This document shows positions 30,200 to 40,043 of a DNA stretch of 64,000 nucleotides, in pieces. The DNA is from Scleroderma bovista (taxonomy: Eukaryota > Basidiomycota > Agaricomycetes > Boletales > Sclerodermataceae), in assembly GCA_037178675.1 (NCBI GenBank), contig JAYMGJ010000346.1:203488-267487 (forward strand), read 5' to 3'. The position numbers and the translations under genes were made by a program. The notes below the pieces were generated by a model. It had not been told where the DNA came from. It saw nothing but the letters and a program-made list of their open reading frames with translations, and did not search any database. How positions within the stretch are numbered: position 1 is the first letter of the stretch; every line of letters starts with the position of its first letter.

Positions 30200-31983
30200 A
30201 TGGGAATTGATGGATTATGGATGGTAAGTCAGCCATGCTGACTTGTGTTGAGAGCCAACTAATGCTTCCAGGTTGTTGCACCTGCTGCGAGTCGACGCGC
30301 ACTGGACGAGTTTGTCGTTAGTGAGGGCTTTCGCCCACTCAATACAGGGGATGCCCCACAGCTCATGCGTGTTGGATTTAATGCAAGGTAAGGCACATGC
30401 CGAATTGCATCCAGGACATAAAACTGACTTACAATGGTCTACATAGCCTCTGGATGCATGCCACTTGTGACGTTAACAACGCGAGCGCCGGTGAATCCCC
30501 TGAGATCCAAACCATATTTTATCACCTTGTCACCATCTCACAGATGTTACTCCACGCTCACTTTGTCTTCGACGGACCACAAATGCCAAGATGGGCGTGT
30601 GGAAAGCACAAGAGTGCACCCCATTTCCTTACACAATGCTTTCAAGAACTACTTTCCACCTTCGGATTTACCTGGCATGAGGTACATTCATTGCTGCAAC
30701 AGCCGCTGCAAGTGCTGACATCCTCCCGAGGCCCCTGGTGAAGCTGAAGCTGAACTTGCCAAGCTCAATGCCCTCGGCACCATTGATGCCATTGTGTCAG
30801 ATGACAGTGATGTGCTCGTGTTCGGTGCGTCATGTGTTATTCGGAGGTAAGTCAGTTTCCTGGTTTTCAATGTTAGCAAAGCTGATGGACAATAGCTCCC
30901 TGCGACATGAACGTTACGAAGTGGTCGATGTTTTCACTGAAGATGCATTGAAGTATGGCGCCCACCTCAGCCGAGGTGGGTTACTGCTTATTGTGCTTAT
31001 GAGCCGTGGTGACCGCAGTGTACGTCGTCAGTGTCCTGATCATTATTCACTGACACAGCTTTGACAGGATGGCATTCAAGGATGTGGTATTGGTATCGCG
31101 CACAGGCTTGCCCAGTATGGGCTAGGTGACACGCTCTTGCATGCCGCAAACACACTCCCCTTACTCGAATTCGTCTCAACATTCCTTGTTGATTGGCGGA
31201 AGGAGTTGTGTAGGGTTCTTACGTTGGATCCCCTTGGAATCCTGCAGCGCAAATATTGTGATCTTGCTCATGTCATTCAGGGCATGACTGACTTCCCTGA
31301 TCCTGTTATCATTGCAAACTATTTGTCCCCTTTGACCTCGTGGTCGAAGGATGAGCCTGACCTTTCTGACTTGGCGACATGTCCTCAGCCTGACCTGACG
31401 GCTATCAGCCGATTCTGTGTACAGCGTTTCTCTTGGTCCACAGAAGCGGTCCTCAAAAATTTGAGTGGCGTTTGGACTGCTGTGGTCGTTCGAGCGCTCT
31501 GTCAGGTAAGCTACCAATGTCGTTACAAGAAAGGCAGCTGATGTTTCCATCAAGCTCCCTCAACCACGCAACATGGCCTTTATGTTTTCACCTGCTGATC
31601 TTCACATTGTAACCTCACATCAGAAGTCGACACCCGCTCAGCCACTTACTGTATACAATGTGTCTGTTCGGAATGTATCGCTTCATGCAGCGACTATGTT
31701 TGGCATTTCAGGACATGTTGGCACAGCTCAAAAACCTCTAATCGCAGCCCGGCGTGTTCACGCTATGGAAATACCAGCCTGTGTGGTTGACTATGGCGCA
31801 CCCCATCTATCACAGGGCTCTCGAGTCACTGGTCATAAGATGGTGTTGGTACGTGGCCTCGATATCGTGGAGGTGGAAACTTGTTAATCCCACCTGCAGA
31901 CACCAATGCCTCTCGAGAAAGAAAATGAAGTTGGAATTATATATGAGAAAAATAGTGTTATGGATCTCACAGTTTCGGATTGA
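30200..31983 (+). CDS. XPG/GEN1-like structure-specific nuclease (PIN-domain family)
   Basis: Eight exons: 30200-30223, 30272-30387, 30447-30681, 30731-30846, 30896-31019, 31068-31505, 31555-31848 and 31900-31983. They total 1431 nt, 476 residues, with no stop. It begins MGIDGLWM, the XPG N-terminal signature. The nuclease core has FVFDGPQMPRW, then APGEAEAELAKLNALGTIDA and SDDSDVLVFGA (I-domain acidic cluster), and DGIQGCGIGIAHRLA (helix-hairpin-helix type motif). This arrangement fits GEN1/Yen1 better than FEN1. Where family members carry an invariant metal-binding Asp in D-A-S-x-W, this protein has Asn (GFNASLWMH), so nuclease activity is doubtful. It lies between the PRP8 relic and the Crypton recombinase on the same strand, 204 bp upstream of the latter's ATG. 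Many basidiomycetes carry expanded families of such PIN/XPG genes. The last exon junction is the least certain. Confidence 0.78.
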
Positions 31984-32187
31984 AAAGTTGTCGGGAGGGT
32001 CTTAAATATTGTCGTAGCAACAGTAGACTTGACGAAGATCTGTATCTCATTAGATTTTTCTTGACCTTGTTGAATGTCAGACTTTGTGTCGTACTCGCAT
32101 TTCAAATGTTGTGAACCATCTCTTGACTACTCCCAGTACTGTAAACCCCCTGGCTACCTCAACACTCAAACTACATGCAACGGACAT

Positions 32188-34814
32188 ATGGCGAGGCAAA
32201 AGGCATCTGTCAAGAAACAACCTGTGGTTCCCGAGTCTCCAACAAAGTCCAAGAAGAAGACACAAGGACCGGAGAGCTCGACATTAGAACAGGTTAAGCA
32301 GATCTCACAGGAGGGTAAAGACACGCACCTACAGTCCGACCAGACCAAGAAGGCCTATGCTGGACATGTCCGTCGAGGGCGCGAGTGGCTGCAGAGTGTC
32401 GTTAGTGGTGGAAATGATACTTCTGGCAGCAGTCTCGAAGACTTCAAGGACCCAGAATTCAAACATGCATTTGAAGACATACCAAATAGGTTCTCTGCCA
32501 AGGCACTCTCCTTGTACCTGTCATTGAAAGGGTTCGGCCAAGAGCGGGGTCAGAGCACAGTTGAAGGTGTGCATGCAGCCTACAAAAAGCTGTGGGACAA
32601 CGCGTGAGTTTCAATTGCCTTATGCTTCAATGAATTAATGCGGCCATGTCATTAGTGATGGTGACACCTACCGTAATAAATGGCATCATAATGATGCACG
32701 ACAGCGATGGGAAGGGAACCCTGCAAACTCAGCAGACGTTGCAGATATCATGACAGCAGTCAAACACAAAATAGGTGCCGAAGGAGCTGACCGTGTGCAT
32801 TCATCTGCGATGAAGAGAGAGCATATGGATAAGATTCTTGTGTGGACGAAATCAACTTGTCCAGAAATTGGAAGCGCATTGAATTTCCTCAGCATCGTGC
32901 TAACTAAGGGAAGGCTTTTACCCAGCGCATGTGGCATCAGCGACAGCGCAAAGAGGCAGATCACGAAATACCTTCAATTCCTTGCCTTTACTTCCACAGC
33001 TTGGACGATCTGGAGCAGGTACGACATTAATTCAGATGACTCTATTGATCTGTCTTGGCTTACCAAATAATTTTGGCAGGTGCTTCGAGCTTGTGAAGCT
33101 CAAACGCGAAGATATTCGAATGGATATCTCACAGGTGGACTTCGTCCTTCTCAAATATCTACAGGGAGCGGATGATACCTTAACTGATAGTGATCATGAA
33201 GTTTATTACAAGATCCATCTAAAGAATAGGAAGGGATGGCAAAAAAAGACTGACAAGGGTAACCGAGAAATAGACCTACGAAGTAAGTTGCTTGAGATCT
33301 GATGCAGCTACTGTCCTAATGCTGCTGCTGTAGGTAATCGTTACAAGATATACCCACGACCCGACTTGATGGCCTGCGACTCGTTCTTCTGGCTGCTCGT
33401 TTGGATGAGGTGGCTAGAGTATGCACATCTTGGCTGTCCGATGGCAGATGGAGACTTTATCTTCCCTGCAATTGGTGCAAATGGAGCTGTGTACCCTGGT
33501 GAACCAATATCGCATGATAAGATCCAGAAATACATCAATGAAGCGATGACAGGCAGTGGTATTGAAGGCAATTTCTCGACGCATTGTTTCCGACGGGGGG
33601 GGCGCAATATCGGTTCATCCAGGCACGTGGAGAAGAAAAATGGGACTTGGATGTGGTTCGATGGTGGGGCGGATGGGCAGAGGGGGAGCACGTTGAGTGT
33701 CGAGTTTCCTTTCTTGTCTTTTTTCTTTTGACATCGTTACCGTTGCACTTGCAGAACTACACCCTGATCCGTTACCTTTTGGACGAACTACATTATTACC
33801 AGCACGATTATAGTGACGCATTGCGGCGTCCCCGTTGAAGTGACGCCGATATGTCACTCATTGCTGACCGCGCTCTTCTAGCACCGGCCTCAAGAGAGGA
33901 ACTTCGTTCCTTCCATTCATCGGTAACTGCAGATTTGAGGGAGATCCGCAACGCAGTCGCAACCTTGGACAACTCTATGTCCACTGTGTGTACCAAGGTT
34001 GGGCACATCGAAGACATGCTGGGCAATGTCACAAATTCTCTCCGCGGTCTCACTGAAGCCATCATTACGCGCTCAGGCCCCCTACCTAGTACAACGAGTA
34101 TTGGCAATTATTCCCCGGCTTTTGGTACTAGAGGTACGCCGTTTGAATTTGCCTCTCTTCATCGTTGATTTCTTACTTTGAGTGGACTGTGCATGTGTGA
34201 CAGAGCGCGGTGCCCTCCCGATGAGCCTAGCACCCGCTCCGAGTCCACCGGTTGTCCCAGTGCCTGAGAGAAACTTCGTTGGCCCACGACACTTTTCATT
34301 CACTTGCACATCTGTGCAACTACCGGTCACCCAGCCACCGCCAGTCGCTTCCGAAAGTAGCTACTCTGAATGCCCAAGTCTCATCGTCATTCCCGATGTG
34401 CCTGGTCGTAGGACAAGAACCCCAGCAAGGGAAGGGTGGAGGATCGTTGTCCGACACTGGCTGGAAGGTGACCCACAACTAAAGTTGTACGTTCCCCTCA
34501 AAGATTGGCCGTACGAGTATACGCACAGATCCAACCGCAAGTGGCAATCAAAGTACAACCAGCGGCGCACAATTGCAACCGAATTCCTTGAGCGGTGAGT
34601 GCCTACTCCCTTGATTTTCTTAATATCATGTCAATGCTCACTGACATGTTCACTCAGGTACAATAGCAACGAGGAGGAATTTATTCAGGCGTATGGGGAT
34701 GCCATCGAGAAGGGCATTGCAGCGCTCTTCAGAGCCATCACCCATGCTCGCCAGGTTCGAGGAGATGCGGAGGTTCGAGGCCGTCGTCAGGCTTCCCACG
34801 CTGCCCAGCAGTGA
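32188..34814 (+). pseudogene. Crypton-type tyrosine recombinase with GCR1-like C-terminal domain, one frameshift
   Basis: Eight exons: 32188-32603, 32656-33018, 33080-33282, 33334-33691, 33755-33833, 33882-34133, 34204-34594 and 34658-34814. They total 2219 nt, one short of a multiple of three. The frame breaks in the G run at 33595-33602, inside the catalytic HxxR box (THCFRR, then AQYRF in the next frame). One extra G would give about 739 residues. Catalytic residues of tyrosine recombinases are visible: Arg before CFELVKLKREDI, H-x-x-R, RWWGGW, and a nucleophile Tyr in TLIRYLLDEL. The C-terminal part has a coiled stretch (ATLDNSMSTVCTKVGHIEDM) and a GCR1-like DNA-binding domain around DWPYEYTHRSNRKWQSKYNQ. 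This domain pair is characteristic of fungal Cryptons. The frameshift is either a real inactivating mutation or a homopolymer sequencing error. Confidence 0.85.
32188..34814 (+). mobile_element. Crypton-type DNA transposon, outer ends not found
   Basis: Defined by the recombinase above. Cryptons lack terminal inverted repeats, so ends cannot be read from one copy. The element may extend left over the XPG-like gene and the gene relics (to about 26.4 kb) and right to about 35.2 kb, but this is inference. Confidence 0.6.
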
Positions 34815-35361
34815 CGACGACAGTGACCAGCAATCATTTTCATTTTTCATTTTGGTTTTTCAACTAGACATTTCCTTCCTGTACCCTAGAGTCACTACAA
34901 TGCTGCATTGCTTTTTCTGTCCCTCTGATGAGTCTGGTGATCCCACAGCGAGCCGCCGAATTGAGTTTTTTCGTCCCTCGGCCTTCGGACAGTCTCACTC
35001 GGCCTGAGCCCAGCACCCGTTCCGTTCCGTCGAGCACTCCGTCGATCACGCCTGTCACGGCTCACGCTCACTGACGCTCGCGGACTTACGGCAACGATGC
35101 CGTCCCAGCGAGGCACCCCCATGCCGACATGGGCTCCCGACTGTCGGGGTCCCGCCCCCTCTTTCCTGCAAAGGCAAGGCACGTGCCCCCGCTCCCGATC
35201 TGGCCTTGCAGCGACCGTAAATTTCTCAAGATAAGTATTGCTTAATTTGTGACATCATCGATACCTCGCATACGTATAAATCTTACCAATTCTGAAACCA
35301 ATCTTTATCCTCCTTCTCCCAGCGCCTTTCAGGTTTTCACGGACCCAGCAACATTGCAGTT
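34815..35361. other. GC-rich spacer, right flank of the island, with ADH promoter
   Basis: About 34.9-35.2 kb is unusually GC-rich compared with its flanks and non-coding; it may be the Crypton 3' end. A TATAAA box at 35275-35280 lies 82 bp before the alcohol dehydrogenase ATG. Confidence 0.45.
35275..35280 (+). promoter_or_regulatory. TATA box of the alcohol dehydrogenase gene
   Basis: TATAAA 82 bp upstream of the ATG at 35362, in an AT-rich stretch; typical fungal spacing. Confidence 0.5.
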
Positions 35362-36491
35362 ATGTCAGGAGTCGATTTCACCGTATACAAAGGATCAAGC
35401 AGCGGAAAAATTGTCAAATCCAAGACGCACAAAGAGGTCCTTAAGCCAGATGAGGTCCTTGTAAGGATCACGCATGCCGGGCTCTGTGGAACCGACCTGC
35501 ATTACAAGACCCAGGACATGGTTCTCAGCCATGAGGGCGTCGGCATTGTCGATAAAATTGGATCTGAGGTCCAATCTTTTAAAGTGTGGGTGAACCCATC
35601 TTATCACGCGCGTCGGAACGCGATTGCTGATCGGGACCTGCATACACAGTGGTGATCGCGCAGGCTGGGGCTATCTTCACAATGCGTGTCTCCATTGCGA
35701 CCAATGCTTGAGTGGGAACGAAATATTCTGTGCCGAGCACGCCACGTATGGCCTTGCGGACTTGGACCAGGGCGCCTTTGCATCGCACGCTATCTGGAGG
35801 GAGGCGTTTCTTTTCCATATTCCAGATGCTGTCAGTTCGTCTGCAGCAGCCCCCCTCATGTGTGCTGGCGCTACCGTCTTCAACGCGCTGGAACTGCACG
35901 GCGTACGTCCGACGGACCGAGTCGGTGTCGTTGGGGTTGGAGGCCTTGGACATCTCGCGATCCAGTTCGCCGCCAAGATGGGTTGTGATGTGGTTGTGTT
36001 CTCAGGCACCGACAGCAAGAGGGACGAAGCGAAGGCGCTCGGAGCGCATGAATTCTACGCAATTAAAGGGGCCAAAAATCTCGACATCGGTCGGCCTGTC
36101 GACTATCTGATTGTGACGACATCAGCGAACCCAGACTGGAATCTGTGAGTGATGCGTGGCTACGAAATGTCCATACACTTGACGTGAGCCTTGCTGGTGC
36201 AGGTACTTACCTATTATTGCGCCAAGAGCAACCATCGTCCCTCTGACTATATCGGAGGGTGACTTCAAGATACCTCATACTGCTTTCGTCGTCAAAGGTA
36301 TTCGTATTCAAGGGGGCATCTGCCCCTCGCGTGGGGTGCATGTCAAGATGTTGCGCTTCGCCGCATTGCATAGGATCACACCCGTTATCCAGGAGTTCCC
36401 ACTCACCTTGGAAGGGATCGAAGAAGCCATTGACAAGTTGGAGAAAGGGAAGATCAGGTATCGAGCTGTGCTGGTTGCTCCGCAAGCCTAG
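35362..36491 (+). CDS. Zinc-dependent alcohol dehydrogenase (MDR, cinnamyl-ADH-like)
   Basis: Three exons, 35362-35585, 35650-36144 and 36203-36491, encode 335 residues. The catalytic zinc site is visible as AGLCGTDLHYKTQDMVLSHE (Cys and His-Glu). The structural zinc Cys cluster is NACLHCDQCLSGNEIFC. The Rossmann fold has VGVVGVGGLGHLAIQFAAKM, the NAD(P)-binding glycine motif, followed by FSGTDSKRDEAKALGA. The C-terminal half ends with EAIDKLEKGKIRYRAVL, as in family members. Known role: reversible NAD(P)H-dependent reduction of aldehydes or ketones in the cytosol; the substrate cannot be fixed. The first donor (GT directly before GTGGGT) was placed to restore KVGDRAGWG. No damage is seen. 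It is the first intact gene right of the mobile-element island. Confidence 0.9.
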
Positions 36492-36834
36492 TAGGTGTTA
36501 AAGGTCGAGGATGATGCGGTTCGTCTGTGGGTCTCAGTTTTGTTGTAATCATGTAACGTCACCATGCATGTCACGAATGATTTTGCGTCGCAAGTCCCCT
36601 GTTTTAGTGCATGGGTGTGATACGAACGATGAACTGGATAGAAATATCGTGACTGGTTTGGACGAAGGGTGTCCTAATTAGGAAGCCATCCTTCACCAGC
36701 CTTGTGAATTTGCAATGACGTCACGCCTAGTCCTGACAAATCCAGACTCGCCTCTTTTTGCATCTTGACACTCTTTCTCTGGGCACTCATCCTTAGTACA
36801 TACATCATAAACACAAACAAGCTTACGGACTGTC

Positions 36835-37549
36835 ATGCTCTCCTTTGCAGCCCGCAGCTTTTCCAGGCGATGTGCCACACCCGTCCCAGTCGCGAAGTAC
36901 GTTGGTACCATGAGGTGAGCCAGGTCCGGGGAGCGTGTTGTCACGGGGCCCTCAACGCTGATGCGTTCGTTGACCAGGAAGTATTCAAGGTACGTATCGG
37001 ACTCCATTATTCTGTCGACCACAACTAACTACCGTGACTAGCACTGCGCACGAGAGCGATGCAGAGGTACGCGGGATACACTTTTTAGGCTCCACGAATA
37101 CACGTATTCTCTCCGCAGCTGTTGGAACGGGAAAAACGTCGGAACCCGTCCGGTGGACAACGCAGGACATCCGCACCTATCGAAGATGCTCCGGGCTGGA
37201 ATGAATACTTTGCCACCCCTTCCGAGGCTAATGTAAAGGTGCCTCCTATTCCAACCACCTACTTGTTTGTATTTTGGACAACTTTTTGCAGGCAGACAGG
37301 TCGACTACTCCCATTGTTGATCTCCAGGAAAAGACTATCAGCCATCTCTACTCACGACACCACCCGGATGAGAGGCCCGAAGCCACAGGGGCTACCTATG
37401 TCCGCGATGAAGTAGCCGGGCCGCTTGGGAGTGCAGAGGTCGGTGAATTCGAGGAAGATGTTGATTCGGACCTCGGGAACGTCGACTCAGACGGGAGGAC
37501 GGTCACCAGGCGTATCATTCGTGAGGAGAAAGTGGAGATCAAGAAGTAG
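36835..37549 (+). CDS. Small protein with mitochondrial-type presequence, unknown function
   Basis: Five exons, 36835-36914, 36978-36989, 37042-37066, 37119-37238 and 37292-37549, give 164 residues. The N terminus MLSFAARSFSRRCATPVPV is rich in Arg and Ser without acidic residues, and the spliced sequence continues GTMRKYSSTAHESD, as in mitochondrial presequences with an R-K-Y-S cleavage region. The mature part is hydrophilic (LLEREKRRN, SAPIEDAPGWNE, SEANVKADRST) and ends in an acidic then basic tail. Exon 2 is only 12 nt. I recall similar conserved short proteins in other basidiomycetes but no function. The exon choice is supported by in-frame sum, branch-point CTAAC before exon 3, and consistent presequence. 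Confidence 0.72.
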
Positions 37550-38181
37550 TCAACCGACGAAGAGCGACGCTTCCACGCATTGAGATAAGGCCCAACCTTG
37601 AAGCACTGACACTTGTCGCGTGATGCAATTAAGGTTAGAGCAAGGCAAGAGCTTATCTGAGTTTGATATGGGTTCCTTTTTTTTTCTCATCAATTTCCTC
37701 CGAGCTTCGCAAGTGTAACAATATAGCAGTACCCAAAATGGGTTTTGTAATATCACCAAGTCATCTGGTGCATGTTCCGTTCGTCGCTACGTACCTATCG
37801 TTGATCCACTGATCAAAATGAATGGCACTATGTACTGCAAGAGAACTCGTCGAGCGTTCAAGTTGCTCATAGTAGATGTGGGATATGTGAATATTATCAC
37901 TCAGTTGATCCGTTGGATGTGAAACGGAGAGGCTCCTTCCCGGAGGTGAAAAATAACGCGACAGCCACCAAGACATTGAATATTGATGCCTCAGCCCCGC
38001 CGGTATCCCATCTGAGAGACCAGGGCTTACCAGCATCTAGGCAGCTTGATTCTGATAGACACTTACTGTGCGACAAGATTAGCACACAGCCCAAACATAT
38101 TGTGTTTATTTAGACCTCGCCTGCGACCTAAGTTACGCAGCCAGCTGCTATCGTACTTTATCTCAAAGCATCACCCACTTA
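37550..38181. other. Intergenic region between convergent genes
   Basis: 630 bp between the 3' ends of the mitochondrial-type gene and the polygalacturonase. No gene was recognised. Confidence 0.5.
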
Positions 38182-40043
38182 TTAACTAGGAGGGACACAG
38201 TCGAAATCTAGCTTGCCCACGTCAGCCACATTCTTGCAATAGTACACCGCCTCGGCACTGTTCGTGCCTGGTGCGAGATGCGTCCCCGTGGCAGTGATGT
38301 CATGGCAAGGCAAAGCTGATGAGCATTCAAAGTCGACCACCAAGTCGCCTTCTTTGCCAGAGGATGTACCAATGATATCGATGACTTTTTTTTTGGGGGG
38401 GAAGGGAGTTTATAAGAAATACTGGATCAAATGCTATATTAAGGAAACGTACAGCGGATATCGGAAATGTTGACCTGGCTCGGGTACTTGGCACATGTGT
38501 CTGCGGAGGAGTAACACTGGAGGTCCACGAATACTAGACATTAGCAATATGTTCACTAGTGGCCCCTCGCATGCGCATACAACTCACCTGATCAATCAAC
38601 ATTGGGTGGTCAATATTGGTCAACTGGAAATTTTGGAACGTGGCGTTCTGATTCATAGGTAAACAGAAGGAAAGTCAGTGAATCAACACCATGTCTCATG
38701 GCCGAAAAGGAGACCGTAAGCCTTCAAATGACGTACCCGTACGTATCCCGAGCCTCCTCCAGTTACCGAGTGCGGATCCGCAGAGCCCCCAAACGTTTTG
38801 ATACGGGCACCATTCTGCCCCTTTACCATCGTAACATTTATGATATGGACATGTTCAACGACATCGAACACACCGGCGTACTATCATGTCCACGGGGTGT
38901 CAGTGTCGGTTATCCTATGCATGTGAGTATATGACGGTCCGTGACGCACCTGACCTAGGCTTCCAATAGATATCCCGTGTGACCCTCCGCACCAAAGGTT
39001 GGCAATGTTGGCATAGGTAGTATTTGGCTTGAAAGCTTGTCATACAACAGTGGGTCATTTCGGCTGCGCAAATGGAACAGGTAGTATGCTTACAAACGCA
39101 GTCATCCGTGTTGTTGACAATACTATCAGTGATGTAGATGCGCGATGATTGGTAGATATCCCATCCGTCTAAATCAATGCCGGTAGGTGAGTTACAAGCA
39201 AATACTGTGGCCATATATTGCACCTTACCGGTATTCTTAGCAGGATTGCTGTTCTTGGAAGCTACAGAGATGTTAATATTGGTGTAGGTTACATCTGTCG
39301 ATTTATAAACGAGATTGTTCTGTCCCTTGTGTGAGCACAAGCTGTGGAGTCGTGAAACTGAACTGACCCAGGATGGGGGGTTAACTTGTTGTATTCCATC
39401 AATCCACACATGGGAAGCATTCCCAACGGTCAATAACACAGGTCGAGCAAGGACACTGGTACTCTAGTAATGGTTAGTAGTTAGCTTGCAATTTCAGCCG
39501 AACAAAACTGTGTTCGTACTTTGCTGGCACTGGCAAACGCATCCCACCAGGTTTGTCCGTTCCCGTTGAGCGTACCCCCTCCATAAAGATGAACGTGATC
39601 CCCAGAAAGAAACCAAAATGTTGAGCTGTGTGTCCATCAACAAACAGAAATAAGTGTTTAAAGGTACGTTCGCGTACGCGTTCTGATATCCTATGAAATA
39701 TGCATTTTCTTTCCAATATGCGGTGTTCGGTGCGAAGTTAACTTCATAGGAACGCTTGTTATCGCGGCAGTGCCAGTTCAGGGACGGTGCACGTACATGA
39801 ACCTGTGAACTCGATATGGACGTTGTCCAGCCCGGTTGTGACAAGGACGGTCCCGACCGTATATGTTCCATCCAAGACAATTGTACTTTGTGAACCGCAC
39901 ATTTTGAACGCAGTCCGAATGTTCGGACTGTCATCCTTTTCCCCGCCCAAGGGGACGACAGTGCAAGTGTTACCACTCACTTGGATATTGGGGGATACGG
40001 CCAACGCAAGTGGCAGGAACGGAAAGATACCAGTGAGGCGCAT
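38182..40043 (-). CDS. GH28 polygalacturonase (secreted pectinase)
   Basis: Eleven exons: 39803-40043, 39678-39741, 39520-39625, 39368-39463, 39229-39319, 39094-39168, 38950-39035, 38737-38880, 38588-38647, 38453-38516 and 38182-38384. They total 1230 nt, 409 residues. A signal peptide is present ([15 protein letters not shown]). GH28 catalytic motifs are visible: NNTDDCV with its Asp pair, then [22 protein letters not shown] stands in place of the common RIK box. Upstream landmarks are [19 protein letters not shown] and TWWDAF. The DGWDIYQSS sequence (normally N-T-D-G-x-D) is formed across intron 39169-39228. Known role: hydrolysis of polygalacturonic acid in plant cell walls, probably exo-type given the FWFLSGD context, but this is uncertain. 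The start at 40043 was preferred over an ATG 27 nt upstream because it places the signal peptide at the very N terminus. Confidence 0.9.

Noticed and set aside
34895..35182. GC-rich block right of the Crypton considered as a Helitron end or an RNA gene
   Set aside because: No CTRR terminus preceded by a clear hairpin and no RNA consensus could be identified.
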